Shown: positions 1 through 15,300, numbered from the stretch's first letter. The stretch: DNA of 64,000 bases from Prinsepia uniflora (GCA_032719365.1 CM064872.1:70558752-70622751); one strand, 5' to 3'. Translations and numbers: made by a program. Notes: generated by a model not told the origin, from the sequence alone.

Positions 1-112
1 AAGTTAATTCACAGGTAAATCAAGAATGCAACTACAATGCGCAACTAAATGACGAGATGAACTGCCAAGAATTTTTTTCCCCCTACTCTTTTTTGATACT
101 TGGTCACAATAC

Positions 113-374
113 CTGTTTGGGGCTAGCACCACCAAGAAGAACATCAAACAAGCAAGCGCACAAGTTATCTGATTGCGGAAACCTGAATAACCTATCAGAC
201 ATAGCTGAAAAAATTGGTTGCATCCTCATACTGGTTTTTTTATGGCCTTCTGTAAGCGATCGAGATCTCCCCACTGCAAGATTAAAAAACCTTGCTCCCT
301 TCTTCTCAGATGGAAGATCGACCAAAAGTCTTCCAAGGAGCTGCAAGCTGAGCAATCTGATAGGTTCATACTCC
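113..374 (-). CDS. BCHB: BCHB-like exon 22 (last exon in window)
   Basis: Residues 1637-1724. Begins REYEPIRLLSLQLLGRLLVD and ends VLLGGASPKQ at donor CAG/GTATTG. The next exon lies beyond base 1, so the gene continues off the left edge. Confidence 0.92.
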
Positions 375-3300
375 CTAAGGAAAACAAACCAGACTAGGCA
401 TATAAGTGACTGTGTAGCTTGTGCTAAATATCAATATTACTCTTAGATGTATTACGTATACAGAAGTGACTGTATTCTGAACAATGATTGCCTCGGAAGT
501 AGTAATTTGCATCCTACAAAATTAGCATATTTCTTTTCTTTTCTTTTTTATAGGTAAAAAGTAGCATATTTCAAACGAGAGGAATAACCAATGTGGTGAA
601 AAACTGGTGGTCTCAGCTTCAAAATGAAACCCTTTGATCTTCAATAGAATTTTCACGAAATAATAGGTTATTTTCCAAAAATAATGCAAATTATAAAAAA
701 AAGTAGAAAATTAGAAATTTCAAATCAGATATTTGCCACTGCAACTATACGTGGGTCCCTTATAGTCCCTCTTTGTTCTGGGAAAAGCATTTGGTGTTAT
801 GGTGGGAAGGGGTACTGGGATGGAGAGAAACAGGAGAAGCTTTGAAGAGCATGGTGGGAATGAAACTGCCTGGCAGTTCGCTACATGGTTTGTCTTCTGA
901 TACAGTTGGAATATAACATGTTCCATTGTCCACAGCTTTGGAATCCTTACAAACTTGTTTAGTTTTAAGAAGAAAAAGAATGTCAATTATGGCAGGGTAA
1001 TGCAAATCAGTAGGATAGCCTAAATTGCTTGCTCCATTCACTCAAGACTGACCATGCCGTTATATGGGTACTCTTCTTCATAAAATACAGGAAAAAAGAT
1101 AGCATTATCATTATTGTTGTCAATTCTTAAAGCCACCACAAATCTTTTGAGCTGCTTCTGTTTAAGTACACAAGACTACTTCAAAAGGTAACATGACTGC
1201 CTTTTTAAGAATTTCATGTTACTTAAGTTCTTCGAAGTCTACTTTTTTCATGGAATGGCCAACCTTAACGCCTTCTTCTTGTCTCTTACTGATGTACAGT
1301 TTTGCAAGCAGTAGCTGCATAGTCAAAGCACCATAGTAAAAACTGATACATCTTCAACCAACAGATTAAAGAGCTTTATATAGCTAAATTTGCTTGAAGC
1401 ATAGAATATTACTTCTTTTCAAGTAAATAATCAATGCAGTCAAGACACCAAAACTCTTTGAATTTTTTTTTTTCTTTATGTTCTTTCTCCTCAAATAAGT
1501 TCCGATCTGTATTGAAGACCCAATGACTTCCAGTCCATGTTTTTTGTTGATATTTCTGGAATGCTAAAATAGAACACCATTTTGTCAAGCCAAACACCAC
1601 TTAAGTTTCTTCCTTCTAGCTTTGTTCAACGTCTTTCCTATCACCTCCAAAACCAGTTTGCTGCTAACTATAAACAATCTTAGAGCGCCTAAATAATTCT
1701 ACTAATAATCTAGTGTTAAGTTTTACACTTTGACATTTCTTATCAAATTGAAGTTTTTTTCTTTCCAATTTGGCATCAAACTGAGGTCACGAAGAAATGA
1801 AACACTTCTAAATTTGAGAAACCCATTCTTTGAGTAAGTACAAACCCAGAAGAAAAACCTCTACTCAAGAACCAAAAGAAGAAATGAAAGAGATTAAGAA
1901 TTACTTTTCTATAAAGCAATTCTTGTTTTCCAGCCAGAGAAGAATAATTTAAAATGTCTTTTTCTAATAGGATCCAAACATAATGATGACCAATAGGGTT
2001 TGGTAGCCATATCTTATGAGTCTCAGTAAGAAAGAAACAAACAGATTGAGAAGGTTTATGGAGGACAAATATGGAAGAGAGCAAGAAGAGTCCAAAAGAT
2101 GACAGGGAAGATGTAAGTGTGGGTGAAATATGGATGAAGGCCTAGGGAAGTGACAAAGAAGACCGACTTCGTGTGGGTTCCAAATGCTAAAATGGTGCAA
2201 AGGATCGAGAAGGAGAGAGATTGAAAAGCTTTGAAAGGTTTTTCCTTTCTAATCCTGTATTAATCATTTATCTATATTTAAATTAAAATATTACGCTATA
2301 TGCAATTGCAATATTATCCATTAAAGCCCCTCTAATCTAGTGATTATGAATGCGTCTTAATGAGTGTATAAAAGTGAGTCCCCCAATCATGACACAATGA
2401 ATATATTTCTTTTTTTCCAAATAAAAGTATGAAATTTGAATATCACTGAATTCATAATATGGAAAGCATACCTCTGAAGAAGATTAACAAATACGTGGCA
2501 ACCACCAACCAGATTGACCTGTTCAAGGAAAGCTGCAAGCAATGGTTTTTGAGAAAGTGCTCGAATAACCATATGTAACACATCCTCAATACAGGTCGAA
2601 TCCTGATTTGTCTCAAAAAAAGCTATTAGAGCTCTTATATCTGTTGCTGCAATTTTCTGCCTGCATGAAACCCAATACATTTAAGTTTTCAAAGTTTGAA
2701 AGGAAACTGGATAGTCACTTATAATAACTATTTGGTTGGACATCAAAAAACACACCCGCAACTATACATAAGGGAACAAAAAAATTGGATGAAAACATAC
2801 CTGAGGCTCATTTCACCAAGACTTAACAAAACAAGACGGATTTTACGTATTTCTTCATTACTGGGTCTCTGTCCAAGAACTTGTTTTGTGATGGGATGAA
2901 GAAGAGGCATGCTTCCAACAGCGTATCGAGATTTTGGATTATCCCAATAAAATTGGCATATTATGTCAATAACACGGGGGAGCCGGCAAAGGCTTTTAAG
3001 TAACCTTGGATCATTATCGAACTGCTGGATGAGAAACATGTATAATTCACGCTGGACCTTATAAGCTGTGTACAACCAGATGAGAGGGCTAAGAAATATG
3101 CTAGATATAGCCTCTTTAGCAAGTAGCTCTGCCAAGCCTAAAGACAAAAGAGGAAACATTAATAAATTTGGAGGAATAATCATTCAAACTGTGGCACAAT
3201 TTAAATAAGGAAAAAAAAAACCATGCTGGTTGTATGAAAATTGAGGAAGAGCTAATAGACCTTACCGCAGTTTGCGACAACATTAAACAGATGTTTTAAA

Positions 3301-6300
3301 GAGGAAAGTGTTTCAAAATTAAGTTGCTGAGGAGGAACTGATTGCAACAAGAATCCCAGTATTGAGAATCCAGAGAGAAGATGCATCTGTTGTTGATTAG
3401 CTACATTCTCGTCCAGCACGGAAGCTATCAGCTCAATAACTTCAGCAGTCACCCGCTCTCTTGTGATAGGAATAGGTAATGTAGGCTCAAATTGCCTACT
3501 TTCTTCATTTTCATATTTTTCCGACTGGGCGATAAGAGGGAAAAATACTGATACACCTCCAACACAGTATATTATCTGTTGCAATAAGCGTCTGGAACAT
3601 TGCTGTGTGCCAAACATTACAGTTGCTTCAAACGAATTCTTATCTGAAGAATGATCCAGCATTGGCGAAACATTAAACAGTTTCCTGCCATCACATGCCT
3701 GAAAAAATAAAGACAACTTCTTAGAGTACTCTATTTCCCTTAGTAATACTTAATGTATTAATTTTAAGAAAAAATAAAATAAAATAAAGAGAACCTGTGC
3801 ATTAAGTCCGAAAATAATTTTTGATGCAAGACCATCTTTGACATCAAGGATCCCACTAAGTACCGGGTTATCCTTAGATGATGCAGCTTCATTGTCTAGG
3901 AATGAATACATGTAGCTTGGTCCAAGTGAATAGATGCCCTGTACTTGCTCAGATGAAATGGCATCATTGAACAAATAGACAGGACCAACCTGGCCGAGGA
4001 ACGGATGTGAATCTTTTACAGATTCCAGAGCAAAATCATCGTCATATACGGAAATATCAAATTTTGCGCCAATTCTACAGCTCGTTAACAATTCATTAAC
4101 TTTAGCATATCTGAAACAGAAAAGCATCAAAGTAAGGGGTAGTCTTTGTCATGAGAGAAGATAAAATAAAAATCTTATGTGAAGGCAGAAGGAGGACATC
4201 TTCAACCTGCATCTTTCAGAAGAAACAAGTTCACCATCCACATAACACCTCAATAAGCTACCCCCGGAAAAAGCTCTCCCAATACTATGAGTAATACATA
4301 GAAAATGCCATTTCTCTCTGGCAATATTAACCTGTAGTTGGACAGATTGTCGCTTCAGATTCATTGACTGGAATCAAGAAAGACATATCATTAGTGGCAT
4401 GACAGTGGTATAAGCTTAGCAACATAAATATGAAGCAAATGAAAACAACTGAAATAGAAACAAGAAAAAATGATAACAAAATGTCCAACTAATATCATAT
4501 CAATGACCACATTCACACTTCCAATATGAACCAAACACAAGAACATATTTCCCAAGAAGGATATATACCTCGTAAAGAAGCTTGTCCTTTGCAAGTGAAG
4601 CCATGCACCCTCTTCCATTTTCTGCTAGAAAATGGAAAAGACCCATTTTTCCACTTCTGGGGAAATTCTCTACCCGAAGCCAACATGAAAAAGAAAAGCC
4701 CTTGTTCAGAGGCCACTGCACCGGAGTTTTTATTATGATCCCCTGAGAGAACAGAAAAAGTAACTTTAGTGCGTCCAAAGTTCCTAACTTCTCAAACTTT
4801 TCGGATGAACGGCAACAAAAAACACAGCCTTAAAAGCCAAACTTCAATCCATGACATGTACTCAGGTTACATGCCAACCATATAAAAAGGAGAACACAAA
4901 TTATTGGGATGGTGGTGGCCTATAACCTATTTAAGCAAAGGCACAAGACTGCTTAATTAGGCTACTTTTATTTAATTATTATGATTACTAAGGTTTTAGT
5001 ATTACTTTAGCTAATTTGACCTTGTAATATTTTTATTTTTGTTCATCTACTTAAGCAGGCCACTCTAGTACTTGCAGCAAATTTACCTGTAAATATTGAG
5101 GATACAAGCATAACTTTAATGTTTTTGCCCTAATTCATCGATTGCAGTGGAGAGGATGAACTAATTCTACATATAAATAATGTTTATTAGGGTCCTCACT
5201 CCAATATTTGAGGGAGTGGTGCTATTGAAACTGAAAATCTTCTTCCCACCCACCTATTAATGAAAATATAGTTCTAAATTTGTTCTCATAAAAATTCACT
5301 TAAATCGACAAGTAATTTCTTCAAAAGCAAAAAATAGCATGCTGTTAATCCACAACCGAGGTGGCTACTAAATAATTAAAAGATTTATCACATGCGAAAC
5401 ATCACCCACACATCTGGCAACGAGTGTTCAAAATAAAATAAAACAATAGAATAAGTTAGGGTTTACTAGAATATAGGATCTTGGGTTTGTAGGAGGGTGG
5501 ACTAAGACATCTTTATTAGAGCAAACAGAACTCTAGTAATGAAGGAGAAGAAAAATACAACACAAAATGGACAATAAGTCCATCACGATGGGAATGTTGG
5601 CTTCCATTTTTCCTCGCTACAAAGGGATGGTACCAGCACATCCATATAAACATATTTGGTCTTCTTTCTGGTGAATAACAAGAGTATAAGGTGTTTATTT
5701 TATGGATACAGAAACACTAGAAATAAGGGATTCAAGAAAGGAGGCATACGTCCATCTTTTTTAAAATGAAATTTTATCTACATATATATATATATATATC
5801 TATAAAATGTCACATTAGGTATCAAAAAGCTTAAGACCCAAGTCCTCAAACTGTTTAGTGTGGCTATACCTATTCCCATAGTTGCCTAAAATTCAAAACA
5901 CCGAACTGAACTACTACTCTAAGCCTGTAGTTACATATCACCTCATTTCCATTCTACTTACTTTGGACTAGTTTCAAGACCTACAAAAGCATAAGTACAG
6001 GCTTCGTATTTTAAATTAGCCAATTTGGCTACATCAGTTAAAAAAAATTGTAATTCAGGCTTAGTACCTATTTTATTTTTAACATAGGTCAATACTTGGA
6101 TTTGTGCTGGGCATAATTGTTCTTAGATCAAGTGGTTCTGGTTTAATTCGTTTGCTGTTGGGTTGTGTATTAAAGTTTTGGAAAATGATAGGGAGACCTC
6201 ATGGTTTGCAAATCACATACTAGTATACGGGGTGTGTGGTCTCCCTAGCATGTGGTCTCCCTAGTAGGGTGTGTGGTTTGCAAACATGTGGTCTCCCTAG

Positions 6301-9300
6301 CATTGCCTAAAGTTTTAGGTGTTTCCTCCTAATTGACTCTTTGTCCATCTTGATTTATAACTTTATAATTTCCTTTATACAATAAAACTTTCATTTCTTA
6401 AAAAAAGAAAAAGAAAAACAGCTTCTGAAGAAAACAGTCAAACTTACAGAATCTTTCCCAGTGAAGTCAAAGAAAGCAGTAGGTCCCTTTTCTTTTAGCA
6501 TTGATAAAACGCTGGAGAGCAAAAGTGAGCAATACTGCTGCCTATTCCCAATTTTCTCGCTTCGGAGAAGGGCAAAGATTTTGCGGATGTCCTTCCCAGA
6601 TGTGCTATGCCCACCAACAACCTGAATTAATTGGGCAATTTTCAAGATGACATTATCATTATCTTCTTCTGAAAACCAATCAAGAAGAAAATTCAGCATT
6701 CCTGCTCTGACGCAAGAAGCCCGATTGGATATGGAATCCCTCAATAGTTGCTGAAATACATCAAGCCCGTTATGCTGCAACGAGTCACTGCTCTGCCCAA
6801 TCATAAAGTAGGAAATAATGATATAGTAGGATATACTTGTACAAAATTCCAATTCACAAATAATTATAATGATTTTAGAGTGATAAGAAACCAATCATAG
6901 AAATGAGTTACCAACCTCCCGCAAAACACGCAGATAAAGTATTATCACATCTTCATTCTGCATGAAGACAAAAGTGAAGAAAGCACATAATTACATGGTG
7001 AAGGAGGAATACAATTTCCATAGCCATACATGGCATAAGAAGACACATAAATAAAACTAAATCTGTGGGAATAACGGAAAAGAAAAAGGATATTAAAACT
7101 TTCTGGATAAGGAATGGATCATGTAGACACCTTTATTTTAGGGCCTGATTTCATATCAAACTTTCCATCAACAAGCATATCAAGTAATGCATTCAAAAGT
7201 CCTTCACTTGAGCGTGACTGACAAAACTCTAACAGCAAGCTTTGCAATGTCTGGTACCCCTTGCCCGCAAGAACTCTAAATGTAGCCTGCAAAAGTATGG
7301 TGGCCAGTCAAGAAATCAGCTAGAAACCTAGGATTATGAACAAGAAGAGGAAATTTTAATTCCCATAGAAAAGGTATAAATGAGAATCAAAAAACCTAAA
7401 ACAACTTCAATGTAGCCAAAAAAAAAATATTCATAACGGGTAAGAAACAGTTATTGCATCTCATGAAAATTAACCTGCACAAACTAAAATTATCCAATTA
7501 GAAATTCGGGCAGTTCTGCCTAGTACATATGTTCAAAAAAGAAAATTCACAACGGGTAAGAAACAGTTATTGCATCTAAAACCTGCACAAACTCAAGGGG
7601 GTTGTATTGAATCCAGATTAATACAGATAATTGCATAGCTTTTGAAGTTATCGACCTTTACAGATTTTTTTATTTTTGCAAATTTTTACAGAGTTGACAA
7701 TAGAATTATATAGAGTTACATGACAAAGTTTTGCATAGCTTTATATATTGCGATTGAGTTTTGCAGAAAATATATAATTTGATATATATTTGTTTTGAAG
7801 AAAGTTATAATCAAATCATGATTACTTTTTATTAAAAATTCTCTAACTAAAATAAATTAATATTTCTAATACTACAAAAATATAAAACTTCTAACTATCA
7901 ATAAGCAAACTGAGAGGATAGGGCCTCATGCAAGTTTTTGAAAATTTTTATTAATTTTTTGAACTTTTAATTTTTTGTTTCTTTTTTTCCTTCAAACATT
8001 AAATAAATTCATGTAAATTTTATTTTATTTAATTACATATAATTCCTATGGAGAATAATATAGTATAATCGATATTGGTATAAGATTCATTTTATTGAGT
8101 TTTGAAAAATATAAAAATCACAAATATATTTGAAGCTTTGTCTGTAGAAATCCGAGGCGGGAGGCTAGACATATTATAAACTTTGCTAAGGCATAACTGA
8201 CACAAAAATATTTGTCGAACTCTATAAAACTCATCCATTTAATGAAGTATACAATATTCATTGATAATTTGAAAACACCTAAACTTTTATGAAATGTCAT
8301 GATTCAATACACTTCAACTTTTAGTGACTTTATTAATCTATAAAAAATTAAAAATATAGACTGAATACCCTCAAACTTTTACCAACTTTCTAAAAGTCCT
8401 AATTGAATACATCTAAACTTTTCAAGCCTTTTAAAGTCTATGATCTCAATTGAATACCCCTAAAATTATCCAACTAGAAATTCGGGCAATTTTTTCTAAT
8501 ACATACGTTTTAGGGGATTGAGCCAAAATACCCACTTTTGACAACAAAAAATCCAAAATTATTGATCCTTTGACCTCACATATAAATACTCCAAACAAAC
8601 CAGTTAGTTCCACCATAGTGCATCTCCACTTAATTTTATTTCTCCTAGTTATCTGTCCCACCCTTCCCTCTCAGCCTTCTCCTTCATTGCCATCGCGGAA
8701 GTTCCCTAATTGGCTTGAGAACCTGATTGAAATTGAAGAAGACCTGAATTCGTGAATACACGTAGATCTGCGGATCTAGTGTTTGAAGTAATTCTAGTAT
8801 GTTTCGGTTTAGGGATTCCCTCTCACCGCTAGACCTCCATTGCCACTGCATTCCCACCCCCTGCCAGACCTACACCGTGTGGCATGCACGTTGATTTCGC
8901 ATGGATGGGTCGTTGAGCACACATTGCTCAGCGAGTTCGCATACAAATCTATTGCTGGACTGTCATGGCTTTGCTTTTGCGACGATTTTGAACCTCATAT
9001 CACAAGCCCAGAAAGGCACATACCACAAAACCAAAAAACCCAGTAAGGAGCTTTCAAACCAGAACTGGTCTTAAAGATCTACTACTTTTCTTCGCAAAAG
9101 CCACTCATTTTCACAGAAACCCAATACGTTAAGACACCCAATCGGGTTTCTCTGAAATCCAGTAAGTCAATTTTTGAGGTTTCCCAATTGGGTAAAGTAG
9201 TATCCTATCAGACCCCCATAAAATGATTCCATGTCTGAAAAATGAAACCCACATCATCTTCCTTATGTCAATTCCCATGAGCGAAACATACAAGATATAT

Positions 9301-12300
9301 ATTGATATGGTCGGTAATAGTCTGATTGGAGAATGGAGAGGGTGGGTTTGGGTGGGAAAGAGAGGAGAGGGCGGGACTGGTAGAATTGTGAAAAAGTAAA
9401 TTAATTGGGACAAGCAATGGTGGTACTAATAGGTTTGTTTAAAGTAATTATACGTGAGGTCAAAGTTTAAATATATTAAAGTTAACTATATTTAGGACTT
9501 GAGTCGAGAGCTAGGAAATTTTTTGTGGAAAGTGGGTATTTTGGATAAATCCCCTATGTTTTATGCTTCAAAATGTGCACTTGGATGAGTACAGAATACA
9601 CCTATAAATGTGGAATAGATTTTTTTTTAAATCACTTCTATAGGAGAATCCCGTTCTGCGGGATGTGGGGGAATTTGAAAGCCAAGCAGGCATCTAATTG
9701 GCAGGAAAAAATTCGGACTTTCTTATTAAGGATCCTCCACAGGGCCACCAGATCACAGAAGATCCTGATCTGCCAGGATTAGTTAACAGAAATCAATACT
9801 GATTCCTTCCTGATGTATAAACTTCCTAGTTAGGTCTAGTCTAGGTCTGTATAAAACACAATTACTGCTGTACATCTTAATTATTCAATAGAACAAAAAG
9901 CTTTTATACCTCTTGATGGTATCAGAGCTCTAAAAGCTCCATCGAGCAAACCCTAAAAAAAAAACAAAAACACAAACCCTAATCCATGGCCGCTCAACTC
10001 ACCGCTGCTGCTGCTCAAACCACTGCCGCCCCTGTCAATACCACCCTCCCACCAACCGCCGGTGAACCAAACCCTAATCTTCCCACCCTCGTCACCATCA
10101 ACACTGCAGCCCAACTTCCCGTCAAGCTTACTGCCACCACCTTCTTTCCGTGGCGAGCTCAATTCAATGCCCTGCTTCGAGGGTATGATCTCACGGGCTA
10201 TGTTGATGGCTCTCGACCCTGCCCACCCACCACAGAAACAGCCCTTCATGATTTTTGGGTTCGTCAGGATCAACTCCTGCTTCATGCCATTCTGGCCTCC
10301 GTCTCCCCTCAGGTGATTCAACTAATTGCCGCTGCACCAACTTCAGCCACTGCCTGGGCACGGCTCATTCACCTCTATGCCAGCAAAGCTCGGGCCTGTG
10401 TCCTTGGCCTCAAGGAACGGCTGACCCTTCTAAGGCAAGATTCCCGCCCAGTTTCTGACTACCTGCAGGAAATTAGGGTTCTTCCAGATGAGCTGGCTGC
10501 CATTGACAGACCACTATCTGATGATGACCTTCTTCTCCATGTTCTTAATGGAGTTGGACCCGAATTTAGAGAAATTGCAGCAACTGTGCGGTCTAGGGAC
10601 ACCACTGTCCCCTTTGACAACCTTCATGACATGCTTGTTCAGCATGAGGCTGCTTCCAAACGTGCAGCCCACGCAGCACCCGCTCCTCCAATAACAGCCC
10701 ACCCAACTCAATCCTTTCGCGGTTACTCCTCCAACCGCAACACTAGGGGCTCCTCTAGCCAAAGGTCCAACTTTCAGCCCATGGACACCCACCGTTTCTC
10801 TGGAAACCGGCCCCACCAACAGTCCAATGACAGTTCCCGTCGCTCATCCTCCCAGCCCATTGGATACCGTGGCTATTGTCAATGGTGTGGCACTCAAGGC
10901 CACAGTGCTAAGCGCTACCCTCACCTTCAGCAGTCTGCCCCGCCACCTCCGGTGGCCAATCTAGCCACTCAAGTCTCCTCCCCTGGCTGGCTCCTTGATT
11001 CGGGAGCCTCCCATCATGTAGCAACCAGCTCCCACCACCTCTCTGTTGCTACCAGCTACAATGGTCCTGATGAGATCATCATTGGCTACGGTAATGGCCT
11101 CCTTATTACTCATACTGGCTCCACTTTACTCCCCCCCCCCCCCCCCCTCACCTTAAAAATGTCCTATGTGCAACTTAATTTCCATTTCCCAGTTTAGTAA
11201 ACAGAATAATACCTCTATTGAACTGTTTCCTGGTTATTTTCTTGTGAAGGATCTCAGCACGGGGGCGGTTCTCCTACAAGGTCCGAGTAAAGATGATGTG
11301 TACGAGTTGGACCACTGTCTGATGATGACCTTCTTCTCCATGTTCTTAATGGAGTTGGACCCGAATTTAGAGAAATTGCAGCAACTATGCGGTCTAGGGA
11401 CACCACTGTCCCCTTTGACAACCTTCATGACATGCTTGTTCAGCATGAGGCTGCTTCCAAACGTGCGCCCACGCAACACCCGCTCCTCCAATAACAGCCC
11501 ACCCAACTCAATCATTTCGCGGTTACTCCTCCAACCGCAACACTAGGGGCTCCTTTAGCCAAAGGTCCAACTTTCAGCCCATGGACACCCACCGTTTCTC
11601 TGGAAACCGGCCCCACCAACAGTCCAATGACAGTTCCCGTCGCTCATCCTCCCAGCCCATTGGATACCGTGGCTATTGTCAATGGTGTGGCACTCAAGGC
11701 CACAGTGCTAAGCGCTGCCCTCACCTTCAGCAGTCTGCCCCGCCACCTCCGGTGGCCAATCTTGCCACTCAGGCCTCCTCCCCTGGCTGGCTCCTTGATT
11801 CGGGAGCCTCCCATCATGTAGCAACCAGCTCCCACCACCTCTCTGATGCTACCAGCTACAATGGTCCTGATGAGATCATCATTGGCAACGGTAATGGCCT
11901 CCTTATTACTCATACTGGCTCCACTTTACTTCCTTCTCCCACCTCCCCCCTTAAAAATGTCCTATGTGCTCCATCCATGGCCCACAACTTAATTTCCATT
12001 TCCCAGTTTAATAAACAGAATAATACCTCTATTGAACTGTTTCCTGGTTATTTTCTTGTGAAGGATCTCAGTACGGGGGCGGTTCTCCTACAAGGCCCGA
12101 GTAAAGATGATCTGTACGAGTGGTCACCGGTTCATCTTCACAAACCTCAAGCAATGGTGGCCGTGACAGTTTCCCCTCACCTTTGGCATCGTCGTCTTGG
12201 TCACCCCCAGTCCAAAACTCTCAAAAGTGCCTTAAGTCAGTTTCATGTTCATTTTTCTTCCAAATTTCCAGAACCTATATGTAATTCCTATGCTTGCAAT

Positions 12301-15300
12301 AAAAGTCATCGCCAACCCTTTGGCATTTCCTCCTTAAATAGCACTCGTCCTCCGGATTTAATATATAGTGATGTGTGGGGACCTGCAACCTACACCTCCA
12401 TCGATGGTTTTTCCTACTATCTTATCAACGTTGACCATTTTACGAAATATACCTGGTTGTACCCACTTCGAAAAAAATCAGATGTTTATTCAATCTTCAA
12501 AGACTTCAAAACCTTGGTTGAAAAGTACTTTAATTCGCCCATCATCTCTCTTTACACTGATGGTGGTGGTGAATTCATCAAACTGAAACCATTTCTTGCT
12601 GAAAATGGCATCAATCATCTTCTCACCCCTCCCCACACTCCTCAGCACAATGGTGCAACCGAAAGGCATCATAGACACATTGTTGAAACTGGTCTCACAC
12701 TCCTTCATCAAACCCGCCTCCTCCTCACCTACTGGTCCTATGCCTTCAAGACCGTTGTCTACCTTATCAACCGCCTCCCCACTCCTCTCCTACGAAGCCA
12801 ATGTCAATACACTGCTCTTTTCAATGCCACTCCCAATTATGCCAAACTTCGGACTTTTGGCTGCCTCTGTTATCCATGGCTTAGGCCATATACCTCCAAC
12901 AAACTGCAGCCTCGTTCTCAGCCCTGCCTCTTCCTCGGATATTCCCTGCACCAAAGTGCCTACCTATGACCCATCCACCAGCAAACTCTACACCTCCCGC
13001 CATGTACAGTTTGATGAGACCACCTTCCCTTCCACCACCTCCCTCTCCTCCACTAGTGTGTCCCCTGAAACCTACACCACGTGGCTCTCTACTGTTCCTC
13101 CTGTCACACACATTCCCCACCAGCCATCTGTCACGCCACCGCCACCAGTGCCATTTTCTGCTCACCAACGGGACCCTCTCGACACATCATCCTTGCAGGA
13201 ACTTGCAGAAGCATCGCTGTAGAATAGTACACATTCTGTAGCTATTCAGTATACTGTACACTGTATTTAGTAGACAGCAACAGTTATTGGACAGATGTCC
13301 ATAGACAGTTACCTAGGCAGTTACTATAGCAGTTATACATAGATTCAGATAAGGGAGAGATAACTGTTTGTAGTTATCTCAATCCCAAGACCTGTATATA
13401 TATGCCTATCGGCACATCAATGAAATCATCAGATTTCACAGAATTCTACATGGTATCAGAGCTTATAGTCTGACCACCAACCCGATCCTCTTCCTATCTT
13501 TCTCCCAACTATGGCAACAGATTCCTGCTCTTCCCCCACCGTCTCTCCCACCAACATTTCAACCCTAGTTTCGGTTAAACTCAATGAGAGTAATTACCTT
13601 CTCTGGGAAAGCCAAATTAAGCCCTTTCTCATTGGGCATAATTATTGGCGTTTCATAGACGGCACACATCCTGCCCCTCCTCCTACCCTACCACCCCAAA
13701 CGCCTACTGCTTCTCCTCATTCTGATACTTCTGTTTCAGATCTTATTCCTGCCCCTATTCCTGTCCCCAATCCTGCCTATCACCAATGGTTTCAAATTGA
13801 TCAAACCTTGGTCAGTATGCTCAGAGCCACACTCACAGAACCGATCTTGTCTCAGGTTGTTGGCCTCCAAACCTCCCGTGCAATCTGGCAGTGTCTCCAA
13901 CAAAATTTCTCCCAACAATCCCTAGCCAATGCTACTAACCTCCGTTTTCAACTCATGTCTCTCACCAAAGGTCAGAAAACTATCTCAGAGTACCTTTCCC
14001 AAGCCAAAACCTTGGCTGATTCTCTTGCTGCTATAAACGAGCCTTTCTCCCCTACGGACCTTGTCACTGCTGTCCTTCGTGGCCTCGGTCCTGAGTACAC
14101 CATGCTGGTGACTGCCATGCTCAACTTCCCACCCCTCCCTCCCTTCTCTGATCTCCGTGCCCGGTTACTTTCCTTTGAGGCTCAACAAACTTCCTCTGCA
14201 AATCCAGCAACCGCAGTTCCTCCTACTGCTTTCTATGCCAATTCTACCCACACCACTCCAGTCCCCTATGCCAATGCCTACTACAGCACCCGTGGAAGAC
14301 CACCCTACAACCATGGTGCTCGCCCAAATCGTCCCCCACGGTCCTCCTACCGCAAAGGCTCTGGCCGCCCCCCTCCTATTTCCAATGCTCCAGGCATTCT
14401 TGGATCTTATCCCACCAACACTTCCCGTCCAAATGGCCCCCTATGCTGGTCCTGCAACCGCCATTGACATATTGCCGCACACTGTCCCCAAATTCAACAT
14501 AGCCCTGATCATGACCTTGCCCAAGCCTTTGCAGGACTACATATTACCCCTGCTGCTGCTGATCCTAACTGGTATCCTAACAGTGGTGCCACTCATCATA
14601 TGACCTTCCAACCTGCTCTCCCTCACACTCCAGCCCCTTCCTCAACAGATCACGTCATGGTAGGCAACGGTGCCACTCTTCCCATTGACCACACTGGTAA
14701 TCTCACCTTTTCCTCTGGTCCCTATGTCTTTCATCTCTCAAATGTTCTTCATATACCTACACTACGCAAAAATTTGTTATCTGTTGCACAGTTCACTAAT
14801 GATCAGCAGGTCAGTATAACATTTTTCCCCACTCATTTCATCATCCGAGACCTAAACACCAAGGCTGTTCTCTTTCAGGGCCCCTGTGAAAATGGGTTGT
14901 ACCCCATCCGTCCATGTCGCCCTACCCACCCTCAGGCCTTGCTGACAAGTGCAACAAGTTCTCTCTGGCATAACCGCTTGGGTCATCCATCTCCTCAAGT
15001 CCACCGTGTCTTAGCCTCTCAAACTGCTGTCATTACTTCTGCTTCCGTAGATAATATAGGCTTTTGTAATAGTTGTGCTACGGGCAAATCAACTAGACTA
15101 TCTTTCAATTCTGTTGTACACACTGCAATAAAACCTTTTGATTTAATCCACTCTGATGTCTGGATGTCTCCAGTCCCCTCTGTGTCTGGTTTTAGATATT
15201 ATGTGTTATTTACAGATGATTTTACCAGGTACACCTGGATTTTCCCACTCCGCCAAAAATCAGAAGTTTTTGCACACTTCTCCACTTTCCTCACCTATAT

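Noticed and set aside
57..446. Plus-strand open frame of 129 codons
   Set aside because: It is the antisense shadow of BCHB-like exon 22, which has family sequence, splice sites and matching phase.
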